From an uncultured Lacinutrix sp. (GTDB lineage: Bacteria; Bacteroidota; Bacteroidia; Flavobacteriales; Flavobacteriaceae): DNA of 64,000 bases. The stretch is taken from contig CAKZMU010000008.1 of NCBI GenBank assembly GCA_937129145.1, forward strand, positions 1 to 64,000, written 5' to 3'. Position numbers and translations under genes: made by a program. The notes beneath the pieces are model-generated. The model worked only from the letters and a program-made list of their open reading frames with translations, did no database searches and was not told the origin of the DNA. Position 1 is the first letter of the stretch, and every line of letters begins with the position of its first letter. Positions 53,807 through 63,933 of the stretch are shown here, one piece after another.

Positions 53807-56800
53807 CTACCTCCTCAACGCAAAATGCCCTTTTACTTGAAACTCGACACCATTTTGTTTGACATCGGCAACAAACCAATAATCGTTTGCAGGCATGTTT
53901 TGTCCATTGTAAGTACCATCCCAACCTTCAGTTTCTGAGGTTAAAAACGTCATTTGTTTACCATAACGGTCAAAAATACTAATGGTAGTTCCTGATAAAT
54001 GTTCTACACCAGAAATATGCCAAGTATCAAAATAGCCATCGCCATTTGGTGTCATAAATTTTGGTGTGTCAATCACCACAACTTCTTTGGAGATAGATGC
54101 ACAACCGTTTAAATCTATAATGGTCACAATATGATATCCTAGCGATACATTTTGAAACACATTGGAAGTTTGCGGTTCGCCATCGTCCAACACATACATA
54201 TAATTCCCAATACCACTTATAGTCACTGTGATATTGTTTGGGTCACTAAAATCAACAGTTTCAGTAACTTCAATAGTTGCTTGTTCAGATTCTATAACAT
54301 CAAAAGTAGTTGAGGTTACACAGCCGTTTGATGTGGTGACTGTCACCGAATATTGACCAATTTGGTGAATATCAATTTCAGAAGTGGTTTCTCCTGTTGA
54401 CCATAAATAGGTGTCTCCAGGAACAATATCTCCAGCCATAACTGTTAATGGGAAATTATCCAAACAAATGGTTTGCTGAGGGATATCAACCACTGGTTTT
54501 CTTTGCACATTTGTAAAAAACGATGTAGTCTCAAAACAGCCTGTTGTGTTGTTTTCTATTCGAACAAATAGTTCTTGACCATCAACTGCTTCGTAATTAA
54601 GATTTGAAATTGCGTATTCTCCATTTTGAGCATCACTACTCGTTTCATAGTATGTTACAGTAAAAGTTGCTGGGTTTTGTGTTCCTAAAACTGTTGATGT
54701 TTGTTGAGATAAATCGAAAAATAGCATGAAATCATAATCATCATCACAAGACACCAAATTTGGAGGTGTATTTGCTATTGGGTTTGGATATACCACTAAA
54801 TCAAACGAAGAAATTGCAACACATGATGTAACTGCGTTTTCGGCTCTTACATAAATAGTTTGATTAGACGATGTATAGTTATACATATTCCCAATACTAT
54901 TTTGATTGTTTTGCGCATCAACTAAATTCAAATGATATGTAATTAATGTATTAATAGTATCTGTAAATAATGTTTGTGTAGCGCCGTTTAAATCGTAAAC
55001 ATCGGTGTCATTATCGCAAATTTCTATTGCAGGTACATTATTTATAGTAGGAGGTAGGTTGACTTCCAATTCTAATGGAATAGCCACATAACAACCAGAT
55101 AATGTGTTTTCAATTTTTACAAAAACTGTCTGCGGATTGCTAATATTATTATATGTTTCTGGATTTGTAATCGTGTTTGTATTTGATTCTAAAGTTTCGG
55201 AGGATTCAAAATATGTAATCGTAATACCACTATTTCTAACGTCTAAAATTTCGAATTCAGATACTGTAAGGTCAAATGTAGAAATCCCATCATAATTGTC
55301 ATCACAAGTTGTTAAGTTAGATGGTACATTAACAGTTGGCACTTGAATCACGTTTAAACCAAATTCTGCAATGGCGTGACAATAGGTGCCATTTTCTATC
55401 CTAGCATAAATTTGTTGCGGATTTGTAACATTTGTATAATTGGTGCCAATGTCGTTTTGCTTATTCTCAGCATCTGCTAAAGTTGTATAGTAAGTAACAC
55501 TTAAAGTTTCAGGGCTGTTTTGAGAAATTTCTGCTGTTTTCTGGATTAGATTGAAAGTTTCAATGCCATTGTTAGACATATCATCGCATACAATAAAATT
55601 TGTTGGTGGGTTGAATAAAGGTACAGAGCCAACTTCAATTACAAAAGATGAGGTTCCGTAACAACTTTGGTCTGTGTTATTTTCAACTCTTACATAAATA
55701 GTTTGCGGACTTGAAGTATTGGTATAGTTTGAATTTTTGTCAATACTATTTGTTCTATTAATTGCATCAATTTCAGTTTCAAAATATAGTACTTGTTTAC
55801 CAGTTTGTCCGTTTAAAATTTCAGCGTCTTTACTGTTAAAGATAAAATCTGCTGTTTGGTTACCATCAGTTTCACAATTTTCATAATTTGAAATTGCAGA
55901 AAACACTGGCAATGTATTTACTATTACCGGAATTTCGGCAATTGCGTAACAACCTGTAATAGTACTTTCAACACGTGTGTAAATGGTTTGGTTTGTAGCG
56001 TTAAATACCGAAGGCGTTACAATAGCATTCGTGTTTGCGTGTAAATCGTTTAACGTTGTGTGAAAGCTTATGGTCAAATCGGTTGTACTGGAAACGATAT
56101 TTGGAATAAGTGCGTCTAAATCAATAATTGAAAAAGCGTCTTGGTCATCGTCACAAATAATAATGTCTATAGGGCTGTTGATAGTTGGCGCAGGAATGAC
56201 GTTGACATCAAACGACATAGTACTAAAACATCCTGTGATATTGTCGCTTACCCTTGCATAAAAAGTTTGAATACTTGATGTATTTGTGTAAAAAGGAGGC
56301 AATGTGTTTGAATTATTATCAGCATCATTTTGCGATAAGTAATATTGCACAGAAACTCCAGAATATCCATTATTTACTAAACTATCCAAAGACTCAAAAT
56401 CGATGGAAACAAATCCATCATCATCAGTATCACAGTAATCAATAGTTGGTATAGGCACTAAATTTATAGACGGATTTATAATTAAGTTGATTTGCGATTG
56501 ATAATCACAATTAGCATTTTCAATTTTTATAAATATAGGATGCGGACTGCTACTCACAACATAAGGCACATTTTGGTCGATAGGATTGATATCGTTATCC
56601 ATATCGTTTTGGGTTTCGTAAAATGTGATATTTGTATCTGCAAGATTATTCACAATGGTTGAAGCGATGTCTAATAAATCAAACGATTCTATGCCATCAC
56701 CACTGCTGTCGTCGCAAACTTCAAAATCTTGAATCGAAGTGCCTGTGTTGAGTAAGTTTGTGTGAAGCACAATATGTACTATTGAAAAACAACCTGTAGC

Positions 56801-58636
56801 ATCGTCTTCAATTCTAATATAAATATCTTGAATATTAGCTGCCGTATTTTCATAATTAGAAGCATCAGCTATTGGGTTTGTACCATTGGTGGCATCAGCG
56901 TTTGAGGTATGGAATGTTACGGTTACACCTGTAAGCCCTTGTAGAAGGTCGGGAATAACTTCTGTTAGGTCAAAAAACGCAAATCCGTCATCGTCATTAT
57001 CACAAGCGTTTAAAGGCGGTAAGTTATGGTTTACCACAGGTCTGTCCATAACTATTATCTCTATGGTCGTTGTAGTTGAACAACTTGTGTTTGTGTCAAC
57101 CACCCTTACAAACAGTTGTTCAGATTGTAAGGTGTTTACATAAGGCGACGGAATGGCGTTTGCACCATTGTCTGCATCATTTTGTGTATAATGATAAGTG
57201 ACATTTAAATTAGGATTGCCTTGCGTTATTTGGTTGTCTGCTTGGGTTAAATCTATTTGAGTGGAACCATCTGCAATGTTGTCATCACATAATTTAATTG
57301 GAATTGGATTGACAATATTTGGTAATGGATTTACCACTAAATTAAAGCTTGCATAAGCCATACATCCACTATTCACGTCTTCTATCCTTACAAAAATTGG
57401 TTGCGGACTTAGCGTGTTTTGTATAGGAGCAAGAATAGCATTCGTGTTGTTTTGAGCATCAGCACTAGTTAAATGATAGGATATATTATATGTTCCAGGT
57501 GTTACGGCATTGGTAATTTCGTTGTCTTTTGTTGAAAGGTCAAAAATTTCAAATCCATCTTCGCTTGGGTCATCACATAATTCATAATTGCTTATAGGGC
57601 TTACAGTTTGTTCTGAGCTTAAATTGATTTCAACAGTATCTTCAATAACACAATTAGTAGCACTTAATGGTATGGTAATTTCTACTCTATAATTTCCTGA
57701 GACGTTAACTGTAAGAGAACTGTTTGTTTCGGTTGGTAGCAATACCCCATTGTTGTACCATGCATAAATGGCTAGCGGATTTTGGATATCGCCATCAATA
57801 GTATAATCTTCGGCACATGTAGTAATATCTGGACCAAGATTTACTGTTGGGTTAAAACTGTTTGCTTGAATAAAAACTGCTGAATCATAGTTTTCGTCAT
57901 TTTGGTCTGCAATAACTAGTTTTATGTTATAAAGTACATTGGGGTTAATGTTTGCTGTTGCTGTTAGCACTTTAGTTCTGCCATTAAAATTTGTATCACC
58001 CATGCTATAACCATCAAAGTACTGTTCGTTTTCAGCTGGACAAAAACCGACTATTTCATCATGAACAGTGTTAGTATTTACAGGTGTATTGGTGCCTGGA
58101 ATTAAAGCAATGTTGGTGTATGGATTGGCAGTACCTGCTTCTTTAATTAAAAATGCAAAACCATCTGAATAATCACAAGGGAAGTTTCCAAAGTACTCTT
58201 CAGAAGCTAATATGTAATTAAATTGTATAATGTTAGAGATTGACACAAAATCAAACTCAATGGATGTGGCGTTGTAGGTATCTGTAATACCAAGAGCGGT
58301 TTCAAGGTCAGGATCTGTACCCCAAGTTAACTCGCCTTCATTTAAAATATTGATGTTGGTTGTGTTTCCTGCTGAATTAGCATTGCCAGTAGATAGCATG
58401 ATACCATTTTCGAATGGAAAATTGGTGTTGGCACGTTCAAAATAACCAAAGCTGGAAAACCCATTAACACCTCCGTTTACTGAAGATGAAATGTTAGTTA
58501 TTTCCACACAGCCTTCGGCTAAGTTATTTTCTATAAGTGTTTGAACAGATTGAGAATTGTCAACAGAAATTCGTTGAGAGTATACTGATGTGCACAATAG
58601 CACACATAAGAGGGAGCATAAGTAGGTTATTCTCAT
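53807..58636 (-). CDS. Giant type IX secreted protein with choice-of-anchor L domain and 11 repeats
   Basis: 1609 residues. A signal peptide (MRITYLCSLLCVLLCTSVYS) precedes a choice-of-anchor L domain ('FPFENGIMLSTGNA', 'FDFVSISNIIQFNYILASEE'). After one Ig-like segment come eleven modules of about 85-90 residues, each opening with a C-D-D or C-E/C-D variant, then D-G-F-x-F-DLT, a 'TYY-T-DA-N' strand, 'NPQTIYVRVEN' and 'GCY'. The protein ends with the type B sorting domain ('MTPNGDGYFDTWHISG' ... 'VKGHFALRR'). The repeat count is far above the two relatives beside it. Surface adhesion or matrix binding is likely. Two Cys per module suggest disulfides. Confidence 0.92.
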   Translation of the reverse strand: MRITYLCSLLCVLLCTSVYSQRISVDNSQSVQTLIENNLAEGCVEITNISSSVNGGVNGFSSFGYFERANTNFPFENGIMLSTGNANSAGNTTNINILNEGELTWGTDPDLETALGITDTYNATSIEFDFVSISNIIQFNYILASEEYFGNFPCDYSDGFAFLIKEAGTANPYTNIALIPGTNTPVNTNTVHDEIVGFCPAENEQYFDGYSMGDTNFNGRTKVLTATANINPNVLYNIKLVIADQNDENYDSAVFIQANSFNPTVNLGPDITTCAEDYTIDGDIQNPLAIYAWYNNGVLLPTETNSSLTVNVSGNYRVEITIPLSATNCVIEDTVEINLSSEQTVSPISNYELCDDPSEDGFEIFDLSTKDNEITNAVTPGTYNISYHLTSADAQNNTNAILAPIQNTLSPQPIFVRIEDVNSGCMAYASFNLVVNPLPNIVNPIPIKLCDDNIADGSTQIDLTQADNQITQGNPNLNVTYHYTQNDADNGANAIPSPYVNTLQSEQLFVRVVDTNTSCSTTTTIEIIVMDRPVVNHNLPPLNACDNDDDGFAFFDLTEVIPDLLQGLTGVTVTFHTSNADATNGTNPIADASNYENTAANIQDIYIRIEDDATGCFSIVHIVLHTNLLNTGTSIQDFEVCDDSSGDGIESFDLLDIASTIVNNLADTNITFYETQNDMDNDINPIDQNVPYVVSSSPHPIFIKIENANCDYQSQINLIINPSINLVPIPTIDYCDTDDDGFVSIDFESLDSLVNNGYSGVSVQYYLSQNDADNNSNTLPPFYTNTSSIQTFYARVSDNITGCFSTMSFDVNVIPAPTINSPIDIIICDDDQDAFSIIDLDALIPNIVSSTTDLTISFHTTLNDLHANTNAIVTPSVFNATNQTIYTRVESTITGCYAIAEIPVIVNTLPVFSAISNYENCETDGNQTADFIFNSKDAEILNGQTGKQVLYFETEIDAINRTNSIDKNSNYTNTSSPQTIYVRVENNTDQSCYGTSSFVIEVGSVPLFNPPTNFIVCDDMSNNGIETFNLIQKTAEISQNSPETLSVTYYTTLADAENKQNDIGTNYTNVTNPQQIYARIENGTYCHAIAEFGLNVIQVPTVNVPSNLTTCDDNYDGISTFDLTVSEFEILDVRNSGITITYFESSETLESNTNTITNPETYNNISNPQTVFVKIENTLSGCYVAIPLELEVNLPPTINNVPAIEICDNDTDVYDLNGATQTLFTDTINTLITYHLNLVDAQNNQNSIGNMYNYTSSNQTIYVRAENAVTSCVAISSFDLVVYPNPIANTPPNLVSCDDDYDFMLFFDLSQQTSTVLGTQNPATFTVTYYETSSDAQNGEYAISNLNYEAVDGQELFVRIENNTTGCFETTSFFTNVQRKPVVDIPQQTICLDNFPLTVMAGDIVPGDTYLWSTGETTSEIDIHQIGQYSVTVTTSNGCVTSTTFDVIESEQATIEVTETVDFSDPNNITVTISGIGNYMYVLDDGEPQTSNVFQNVSLGYHIVTIIDLNGCASISKEVVVIDTPKFMTPNGDGYFDTWHISGVEHLSGTTISIFDRYGKQMTFLTSETEGWDGTYNGQNMPANDYWFVADVKQNGVEFQVKGHFALRR

Positions 58637-58706
58637 TTTTGAGTTTTATAAATAGCTAAAAAAGATTTGGGTTTTTTAGGCTATTGATTGTGATTTGGGT
58701 TTAAGT

Positions 58707-58774
58707 GGTGAAAATAGGAATTAAATAGATGAAATACCAAATTTAATCGATGAAACGCATTTTATAAGATGAAA
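58707..58774. repeat. Four helically phased GRTGAAA repeats
   Basis: GGTGAAA at 58707 and GATGAAA at 58728, 58749 and 58768 are spaced 21, 21 and 19 bp, about two helical turns. They lie in the 183-bp gap upstream of the giant T9SS gene. No promoter motif is clear there. An array of binding sites for one regulator would look like this, but AT-rich DNA could give it by chance. Confidence 0.4.
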
Positions 58775-58819
58775 TATCTTACAAATAAATTTTATTTAAG
58801 TAAAATGATAGAAATGTGT

Positions 58820-61531
58820 TTAACGTTTTAAAGTGAAGTGACTTTTAAAAATACGTCCGTCTTGAAGTTTAACATGGAACCAATAGTCGCTAGAAGGCAA
58901 CATTTGTCCATTATAATTACCATCCCACCCTTTTTCTTGTGGACTCAGTTCTTTTAACAGTTTACCATAACGGTCAAAAATGTAGATAACACTTTGTGCT
59001 TGTGAAGGGTCTGTAATTCCGTAAATATGCCAAGTATCATTATAACCATCGTTGTTTGGCGTGAAGAATTTTGGAAAACCAATTACTGATACCAAATCTT
59101 CAATAACTCCACAATTGTTTTTATCTCTAACATATATTGTGTGAAACCCCGGAGCTACGTTTTCAAATAAATTACTGTCTTGATATGGACCATTGATATC
59201 ATCGATAGCATATTCGTAATCACCTTCACCAGATACCAAAACGGTTATGGTATTGTTTTCCCTAGCATCGGCAACTTCAATATTCTCAATGGTGGCAATG
59301 TTTGATGGTACAACTGTAATGGTTCTAATTTTTTCACAATTATTGGAATTTGTTACAGTTACAGTATATGTACCAGGTTCGTTAATACTAATGTCTTGAG
59401 TAGTCTCGCCTGTAGACCATAAATAAGTATAGTCACTGGGAGAATTGCTTATTAATCCAGCATCAAGAGTTATAAGCTGTGGATAAAAATTTAAGCAATA
59501 CATGGTTTCAAATTCGTCCTCAATATTTGGTAATTCAAGCACGGTCAGTTCAACTTCAGAAATTCCAAAACAGGCATTATCGTTTTCAACCCTTGCGTAA
59601 ATAGTTTGGTTGTAAGGAATGGTGTTGGTAAAGTTGTTTCCTAGTTCGCTTTGTTCTAAAAGAGCATCTTGGTAAGTACCATAATACTTAACTGCTAGCG
59701 ATGGTGGCAACCCATTAAGTATGTCGTTATTGGCTTGAGTTAAATCAAAATTATAAAAACCATCTTCATTTCCGTCGTCGTCACATTGGGCGAGTTTGAT
59801 GTCATTTGCATCAGTAGCAGTAACATCTAAATATAATTCGGTGAGTGTACTACAGCCTGTAAGGTTATCAAATATTTTTACATATATGGTTTGCGGATTA
59901 GAGGTATTACTATATACAGCGCCATCAACGTCATTTTGTTCGTTTTGTGCATCCAATAAAGTTTCGTAAAATTTAATGATTCTATTGGTGGCTCCTCCCG
60001 TTAAGTCGTCGTTAGCTTCTGTTAAATTAAATAGCGTAAACCCATCTGGGTTTCCATCTTCATCACATTGAAATAAACTGGTTGGGTATGCTTCAGGATT
60101 TGGCGAATACGTTACATAGGCTTCACCTTCAAGCGCACAATCACCATTATTTGGGTCAATGAGCAACTCGTAATGTCCACCTTGCGATATATCTAAATCA
60201 AAATCAGATTCCGGTAGTATGACACCATCACGGTACCAAGTATATGTTGCTCCAAAAATATCTTCGGCTTCAAGGGTATAATTATCACCTTCACATAAAT
60301 TAAGATTGGTCGTGCTTACATTATTTCTAATAATATCAATTTGTGTATTGAATAGCGATTGAATAAAAGGTGGCAATCCTTGAGATGAATTATTTGGACC
60401 AAGACTAACTGCATTATGTTGATAGTTACAAGCTGCTCCAATATTGTTTGGACTGTTAATAACACCAAGATGTGGTAGCCCTCGAGAATAAGTAGCCGAT
60501 AATGCTCTATATATTTTTCCGTTAGGTCCTAATTGCAATGCTCCTCTATATAAAGCTCTATCGTCAACAGTGAATTTACTAGCTTGAATATCTGTAGCTG
60601 TTAAATCAAATTGTGATAATGCCGAACGGTGATTTGCTGGATTATTATTTTCTTGAGGGTTACTTGGATCAAAAAAATCATTTGAGGAATGTACGTAAAG
60701 TAATTGGCTATTTGGTGAAAACTCAATGCCATAAGGTTTTTGCGTGGTTCTATTTAAAGTAAGTCTTTGTTGATTGCTAACTATTCCTGTGTTAGAATCG
60801 AAGTCGTAAATATATAAGCCATTTTGAACACTTGCACTAGCCAATACATTTCCATCAGGAGATAATTTTAAATAACCTCTTTCGTCTGTTATATATAAAT
60901 CATCAAATTTTGAAATAACAGAATTAGTATTTACACCAAAATTATTAACTTCAAAAGCATGGAATGTGTTAATGTCACTTCGTCCTTGTCTACCATCTTC
61001 AGTGGAAAGCGTAACAACCCAAATAGATTTTGTAACGCAATCTTTTAACACCGCTGAAATTTTTTCGGTGCAATATTCTAATAGATTTATATTTTTAGTT
61101 GTAACCGCCCCAAGACCACCAATTAAAGACATATCAACTACAGAATAATTCAATCCAAAATTGCTACCATCAAGATTATTATCTACTGTGAAGACGTAGT
61201 AAATGTTTGCATCATCAGGTTTTGGAACTATTATAGCAGATTGAGTGCTGGAATTATCTCCATATAGCCCATTGCCATTTTGCATTACTTGATGATTTCT
61301 ATTAAAAACTACCGAGCCATCAGTATAAAAAAGTAGATTTCCATTTTCATCTGAAATTGATGCAGAGCCTTCATTAGTACTCAGTGTTCCACCTCCAAGT
61401 GAACTTACTGTGCCACTTGGTACATCAAACTTAACACTAGCACCATAACCAAAATACCAATTAGCAGCTTGATTTTGAGCCCAAGAAAGGGTGCAAAAAG
61501 TAAGGGAAAGGATTAATAATAACTTTTTCAT
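58820..61531 (-). CDS. Type IX secreted protein with propeller domain and type B sorting signal (2 repeats)
   Basis: 903 residues with a signal peptide (1-18, ending LSWAQ). Residues about 20-400 resemble the propeller-like N-domains of CHU-type proteins ('NWYFGYGASVKFD', 'GNLLFYTDGSVVFNRNHQVM', 'YLKLSPDGNVLASASVQNG'). An Ig-like part, two modules of the same kind as in the neighbours ('QCDEDGNPDGFTLFNLTEAN', 'QCDDDGNEDGFYNFDLTQAN') and the type B domain ('FFTPNNDGYNDTWHIYG') follow. It is probably exported by type IX secretion and held at the surface. Confidence 0.92.
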   Translation of the reverse strand: MKKLLLILSLTFCTLSWAQNQAANWYFGYGASVKFDVPSGTVSSLGGGTLSTNEGSASISDENGNLLFYTDGSVVFNRNHQVMQNGNGLYGDNSSTQSAIIVPKPDDANIYYVFTVDNNLDGSNFGLNYSVVDMSLIGGLGAVTTKNINLLEYCTEKISAVLKDCVTKSIWVVTLSTEDGRQGRSDINTFHAFEVNNFGVNTNSVISKFDDLYITDERGYLKLSPDGNVLASASVQNGLYIYDFDSNTGIVSNQQRLTLNRTTQKPYGIEFSPNSQLLYVHSSNDFFDPSNPQENNNPANHRSALSQFDLTATDIQASKFTVDDRALYRGALQLGPNGKIYRALSATYSRGLPHLGVINSPNNIGAACNYQHNAVSLGPNNSSQGLPPFIQSLFNTQIDIIRNNVSTTNLNLCEGDNYTLEAEDIFGATYTWYRDGVILPESDFDLDISQGGHYELLIDPNNGDCALEGEAYVTYSPNPEAYPTSLFQCDEDGNPDGFTLFNLTEANDDLTGGATNRIIKFYETLLDAQNEQNDVDGAVYSNTSNPQTIYVKIFDNLTGCSTLTELYLDVTATDANDIKLAQCDDDGNEDGFYNFDLTQANNDILNGLPPSLAVKYYGTYQDALLEQSELGNNFTNTIPYNQTIYARVENDNACFGISEVELTVLELPNIEDEFETMYCLNFYPQLITLDAGLISNSPSDYTYLWSTGETTQDISINEPGTYTVTVTNSNNCEKIRTITVVPSNIATIENIEVADARENNTITVLVSGEGDYEYAIDDINGPYQDSNLFENVAPGFHTIYVRDKNNCGVIEDLVSVIGFPKFFTPNNDGYNDTWHIYGITDPSQAQSVIYIFDRYGKLLKELSPQEKGWDGNYNGQMLPSSDYWFHVKLQDGRIFKSHFTLKR

Positions 61532-61558
61532 TTATAAGCAATGTAGCCCATAAAGATA

Positions 61559-62386
61559 TTATAAATCTCTTTTTTTAAGTAATCTATACGATAAAAATAC
61601 AAATAAAGCAGTCCAAGCTAAAACTATTACTATCTCATACCAATGCACAGCGTAGTCATAAGCTAGATCTCCATTATCAGGAAATTTTGACATTGCTATA
61701 CGTTGGAATGGTTGCTTAATAAGATTATACATAGATTTTAATGGAAAGAAATTCTGAATTTTCTCTGCTATGTCAGTACTATTTGTTTGCCAAGCAATAA
61801 GACCAAAAATGACCCATTCTAAAATAAAATCTACAAACAGAAAAGCTAATGCAAAGGCAGAGCGTTTTGCCAACATGCCTAAAAATAAACAGAATGAGAA
61901 AAAGCCAACCAATTTTACAAAATAGGCTAGTAAAAATTCAGTTTCAGATAAGATAATACCAATTTCATTATAGCTTGAATAATAAAGCCCAATTAGTAAT
62001 GATATTAAAGTTAAGAGTACTGTCGCAACTAATGAAAAGAATACGATTGTGTAAAACTTAGACAGTATAAACTCCTTTTTGCTCAAGCCATCAATCAAAT
62101 TTTGTTTTATGGTTTTATTACTGTATTCATTACCAATCATACTTACCACTACAATCGCAAAGAAAAATTTAAATTGTGCCGCAAAAAAGGTGGTAATATG
62201 CCAAATTATTGGAAAATTATAAATACCTAATTCACCTAATTCTAATGTAAAAAAACCAAAAAAGTTAATTTTTATAGAAGATAAAATTAGTACAGTAAAT
62301 GGTAAAATAAATGATATAAATATGAGAATTTTACTCGTCCTGTTGAGTAATAATTTTTGTAATTCTAGTTGTAAAAGACGTACCAT
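61559..62386 (-). CDS. ABC-2 type transporter permease
   Basis: 275 residues with about six membrane helices: 'ILIFISFILPFTVLILSSI', 'FFFAIVVVSMIGNEY', 'IVFFSLVATVLLTLISLLIG', 'LVGFFSFCLFLGMLAK', 'ALAFLFVDFILEWVIFGLIA' and 'WYEIVIVLAWTALFVFLSY'. The cytoplasmic 'NEYSNKTIKQNLIDGLSKKE' is typical of ABC-2 permeases, the coupling region that touches the ATPase. It follows its ATPase by 15 nt. The substrate is unknown; such pairs often export lipids, drugs or peptides. Confidence 0.85.
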   Translation of the reverse strand: MVRLLQLELQKLLLNRTSKILIFISFILPFTVLILSSIKINFFGFFTLELGELGIYNFPIIWHITTFFAAQFKFFFAIVVVSMIGNEYSNKTIKQNLIDGLSKKEFILSKFYTIVFFSLVATVLLTLISLLIGLYYSSYNEIGIILSETEFLLAYFVKLVGFFSFCLFLGMLAKRSAFALAFLFVDFILEWVIFGLIAWQTNSTDIAEKIQNFFPLKSMYNLIKQPFQRIAMSKFPDNGDLAYDYAVHWYEIVIVLAWTALFVFLSYRLLKKRDL

Positions 62387-62401
62387 GATTTTTTTGATTG
62401 A

Positions 62402-63298
62402 TTAGTTATTGTCGGTTAATTGAAGGAATTGCTCTTCTAGACTTTCTTTACGCTTCACTAAATGCGACAGAGTAATATCTTTTTCGAACATTAATTTGTT
62501 AAATGTTGATGCTTCCATTGGGTTTTCCAAGAAAGCAGTAATTAACCCTTCTTCAACTTTAATACTTCCAAAAGACTCATCTTTTTTAAGAATTTTAATC
62601 AACTCATCATGTTTGTCTGTTTTTAACTCAAAGAAACCATGACTGGAAATCATTTCGTCAACTCGACCTGAATATAGTTTTTCTCCTTTGCGCAAAACGA
62701 CAACATGTGTACATACTTTTTCAACTTCATCCAAAAGGTGGGAAGCTAAAAGTATGGTGGTACCATCGTTTGCAATATCTTTTATTATCTGCCTAATTTG
62801 ATGAATACCTTGAGGGTCTAAGCCATTTGTAGGTTCGTCAAGTATTAAAATTTCTGGGTCGTTTAGCAAAGCAGAAGCAATGGCTAAACGCTGTTTCATA
62901 CCCAACGAATAAGTTTTGAATTTGCTATTTTTACGGTCGGTTAAGCCAACAATTTCTAGCTTTTCGTCAATTTTATTAAGGTCAACGCCTTTTATTTTAC
63001 ATACCAACCTTAAGTTGTCGTAACCAGACATGTATGGGTAAAAGTTTGGGTTTTCAATAATGGCTCCAACTTTTTTAAGTGCATCATGAGTTGTTATGTT
63101 ACCATCAAACCAATGAAAATCTCCATGAGTTTTGTTTACAACATTTAAAACGATACCAAGTGTTGTGGATTTACCACTTCCGTTAGGTCCAAGTATGCCA
63201 TAAACATTGCCTTTATTTATTGTAAAAGAAAGGTCTTTAACCGCAGTTAGATAACCAAATTTCTTTGAGAGGTTATTAATTGTTAAAATAGATTCCAA
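62402..63298 (-). CDS. ABC transporter ATP-binding protein
   Basis: 298 residues, starting at a TTG (63296-63298) since no ATG lies in frame. Walker A is 'GPNGSGKST', the signature is 'YSLGMKQRLAIA', Walker B 'ILILDEPTNGLDPQG' and the switch histidine is in 'LLASHLLDEVE'. The 70-residue C-terminal extension is the usual regulatory tail of the CcmA/NatA-like group. Its permease follows 15 nt downstream. No regulator gene is adjacent. Confidence 0.9.
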   Translation of the reverse strand: MESILTINNLSKKFGYLTAVKDLSFTINKGNVYGILGPNGSGKSTTLGIVLNVVNKTHGDFHWFDGNITTHDALKKVGAIIENPNFYPYMSGYDNLRLVCKIKGVDLNKIDEKLEIVGLTDRKNSKFKTYSLGMKQRLAIASALLNDPEILILDEPTNGLDPQGIHQIRQIIKDIANDGTTILLASHLLDEVEKVCTHVVVLRKGEKLYSGRVDEMISSHGFFELKTDKHDELIKILKKDESFGSIKVEEGLITAFLENPMEASTFNKLMFEKDITLSHLVKRKESLEEQFLQLTDNN

Positions 63299-63388
63299 AA
63301 TGTAGTGATTGATTAGTTATAAGAATAAGACGATAAAAGCGCAAAGTTGTTACAAAGCTTTTTTATCGTGTAGATTTAAAGAATAGGA

Positions 63389-63895
63389 TTAATTCCAGTT
63401 TTCATTGAAATCTAAATCTTCGTAATCATCAATATTTAAATGATTATCAAAATCATCAGATTCATCTGCCTCAAAAGATTTTTCAGGTGCTTCGTTTGGT
63501 ATTTGACCGTGAACGTACATAAGGTTTGGATAGTCCATGCCTTCGGCAACTTCAACGATTTCAGCTAACTCAACTAAAAACGTCCACATACTCAAGAAAT
63601 CATAAATATAGATGAGCTTTGTTTTTTTCTCATCCACAACATCTTCCAATAAAGTCTCATTCATTAGTTTTACCGAATTTATGCCCTCACTCATGTCGAA
63701 CAATGAAATTTCTTCGCCTTGATTCCAATCGTTATCACTTATGTAAAACGATGCCATTTCGGTACCATCAAACCCAAACGATTGCGTAATGGTATTGTGT
63801 AAATCTTCTAAAGTATCGGTTTTTCTAATTTCAATATCCCTAAAAATATCTTCTTCAGTATCGTTGTCAAGTATGATTCTAAATCTGTAAATCAT
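63389..63895 (-). CDS. pRiA4b ORF-3-like (IS1096 TnpR-like) family protein
   Basis: 168 residues, acidic. The opening 'MIYRFRIILDNDTEEDIFRD' and 'TLEDLHNTITQSFGFDGTEM' followed by 'ASFYISDNDW' are typical of the plasmid pRiA4b ORF-3 family. The family is widespread on chromosomes despite its name and its role is unknown. The C-terminal third is Asp/Glu-rich ('DDFDNHLNIDDYEDLDFNE'). It is a single gene 90 bp upstream of the ABC pair. Confidence 0.85.
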   Translation of the reverse strand: MIYRFRIILDNDTEEDIFRDIEIRKTDTLEDLHNTITQSFGFDGTEMASFYISDNDWNQGEEISLFDMSEGINSVKLMNETLLEDVVDEKKTKLIYIYDFLSMWTFLVELAEIVEVAEGMDYPNLMYVHGQIPNEAPEKSFEADESDDFDNHLNIDDYEDLDFNENWN

Positions 63896-63933
63896 GAATT
63901 ATATTTCTTAATGCAAATTTATCTAAAAAAATA

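Noticed and set aside
63389..63895. pRiA4b ORF-3-like gene as a sign of plasmid or IS origin
   Set aside because: The family name comes from its first member. It is common on chromosomes, and no transposase, inverted repeat or replication gene is nearby.
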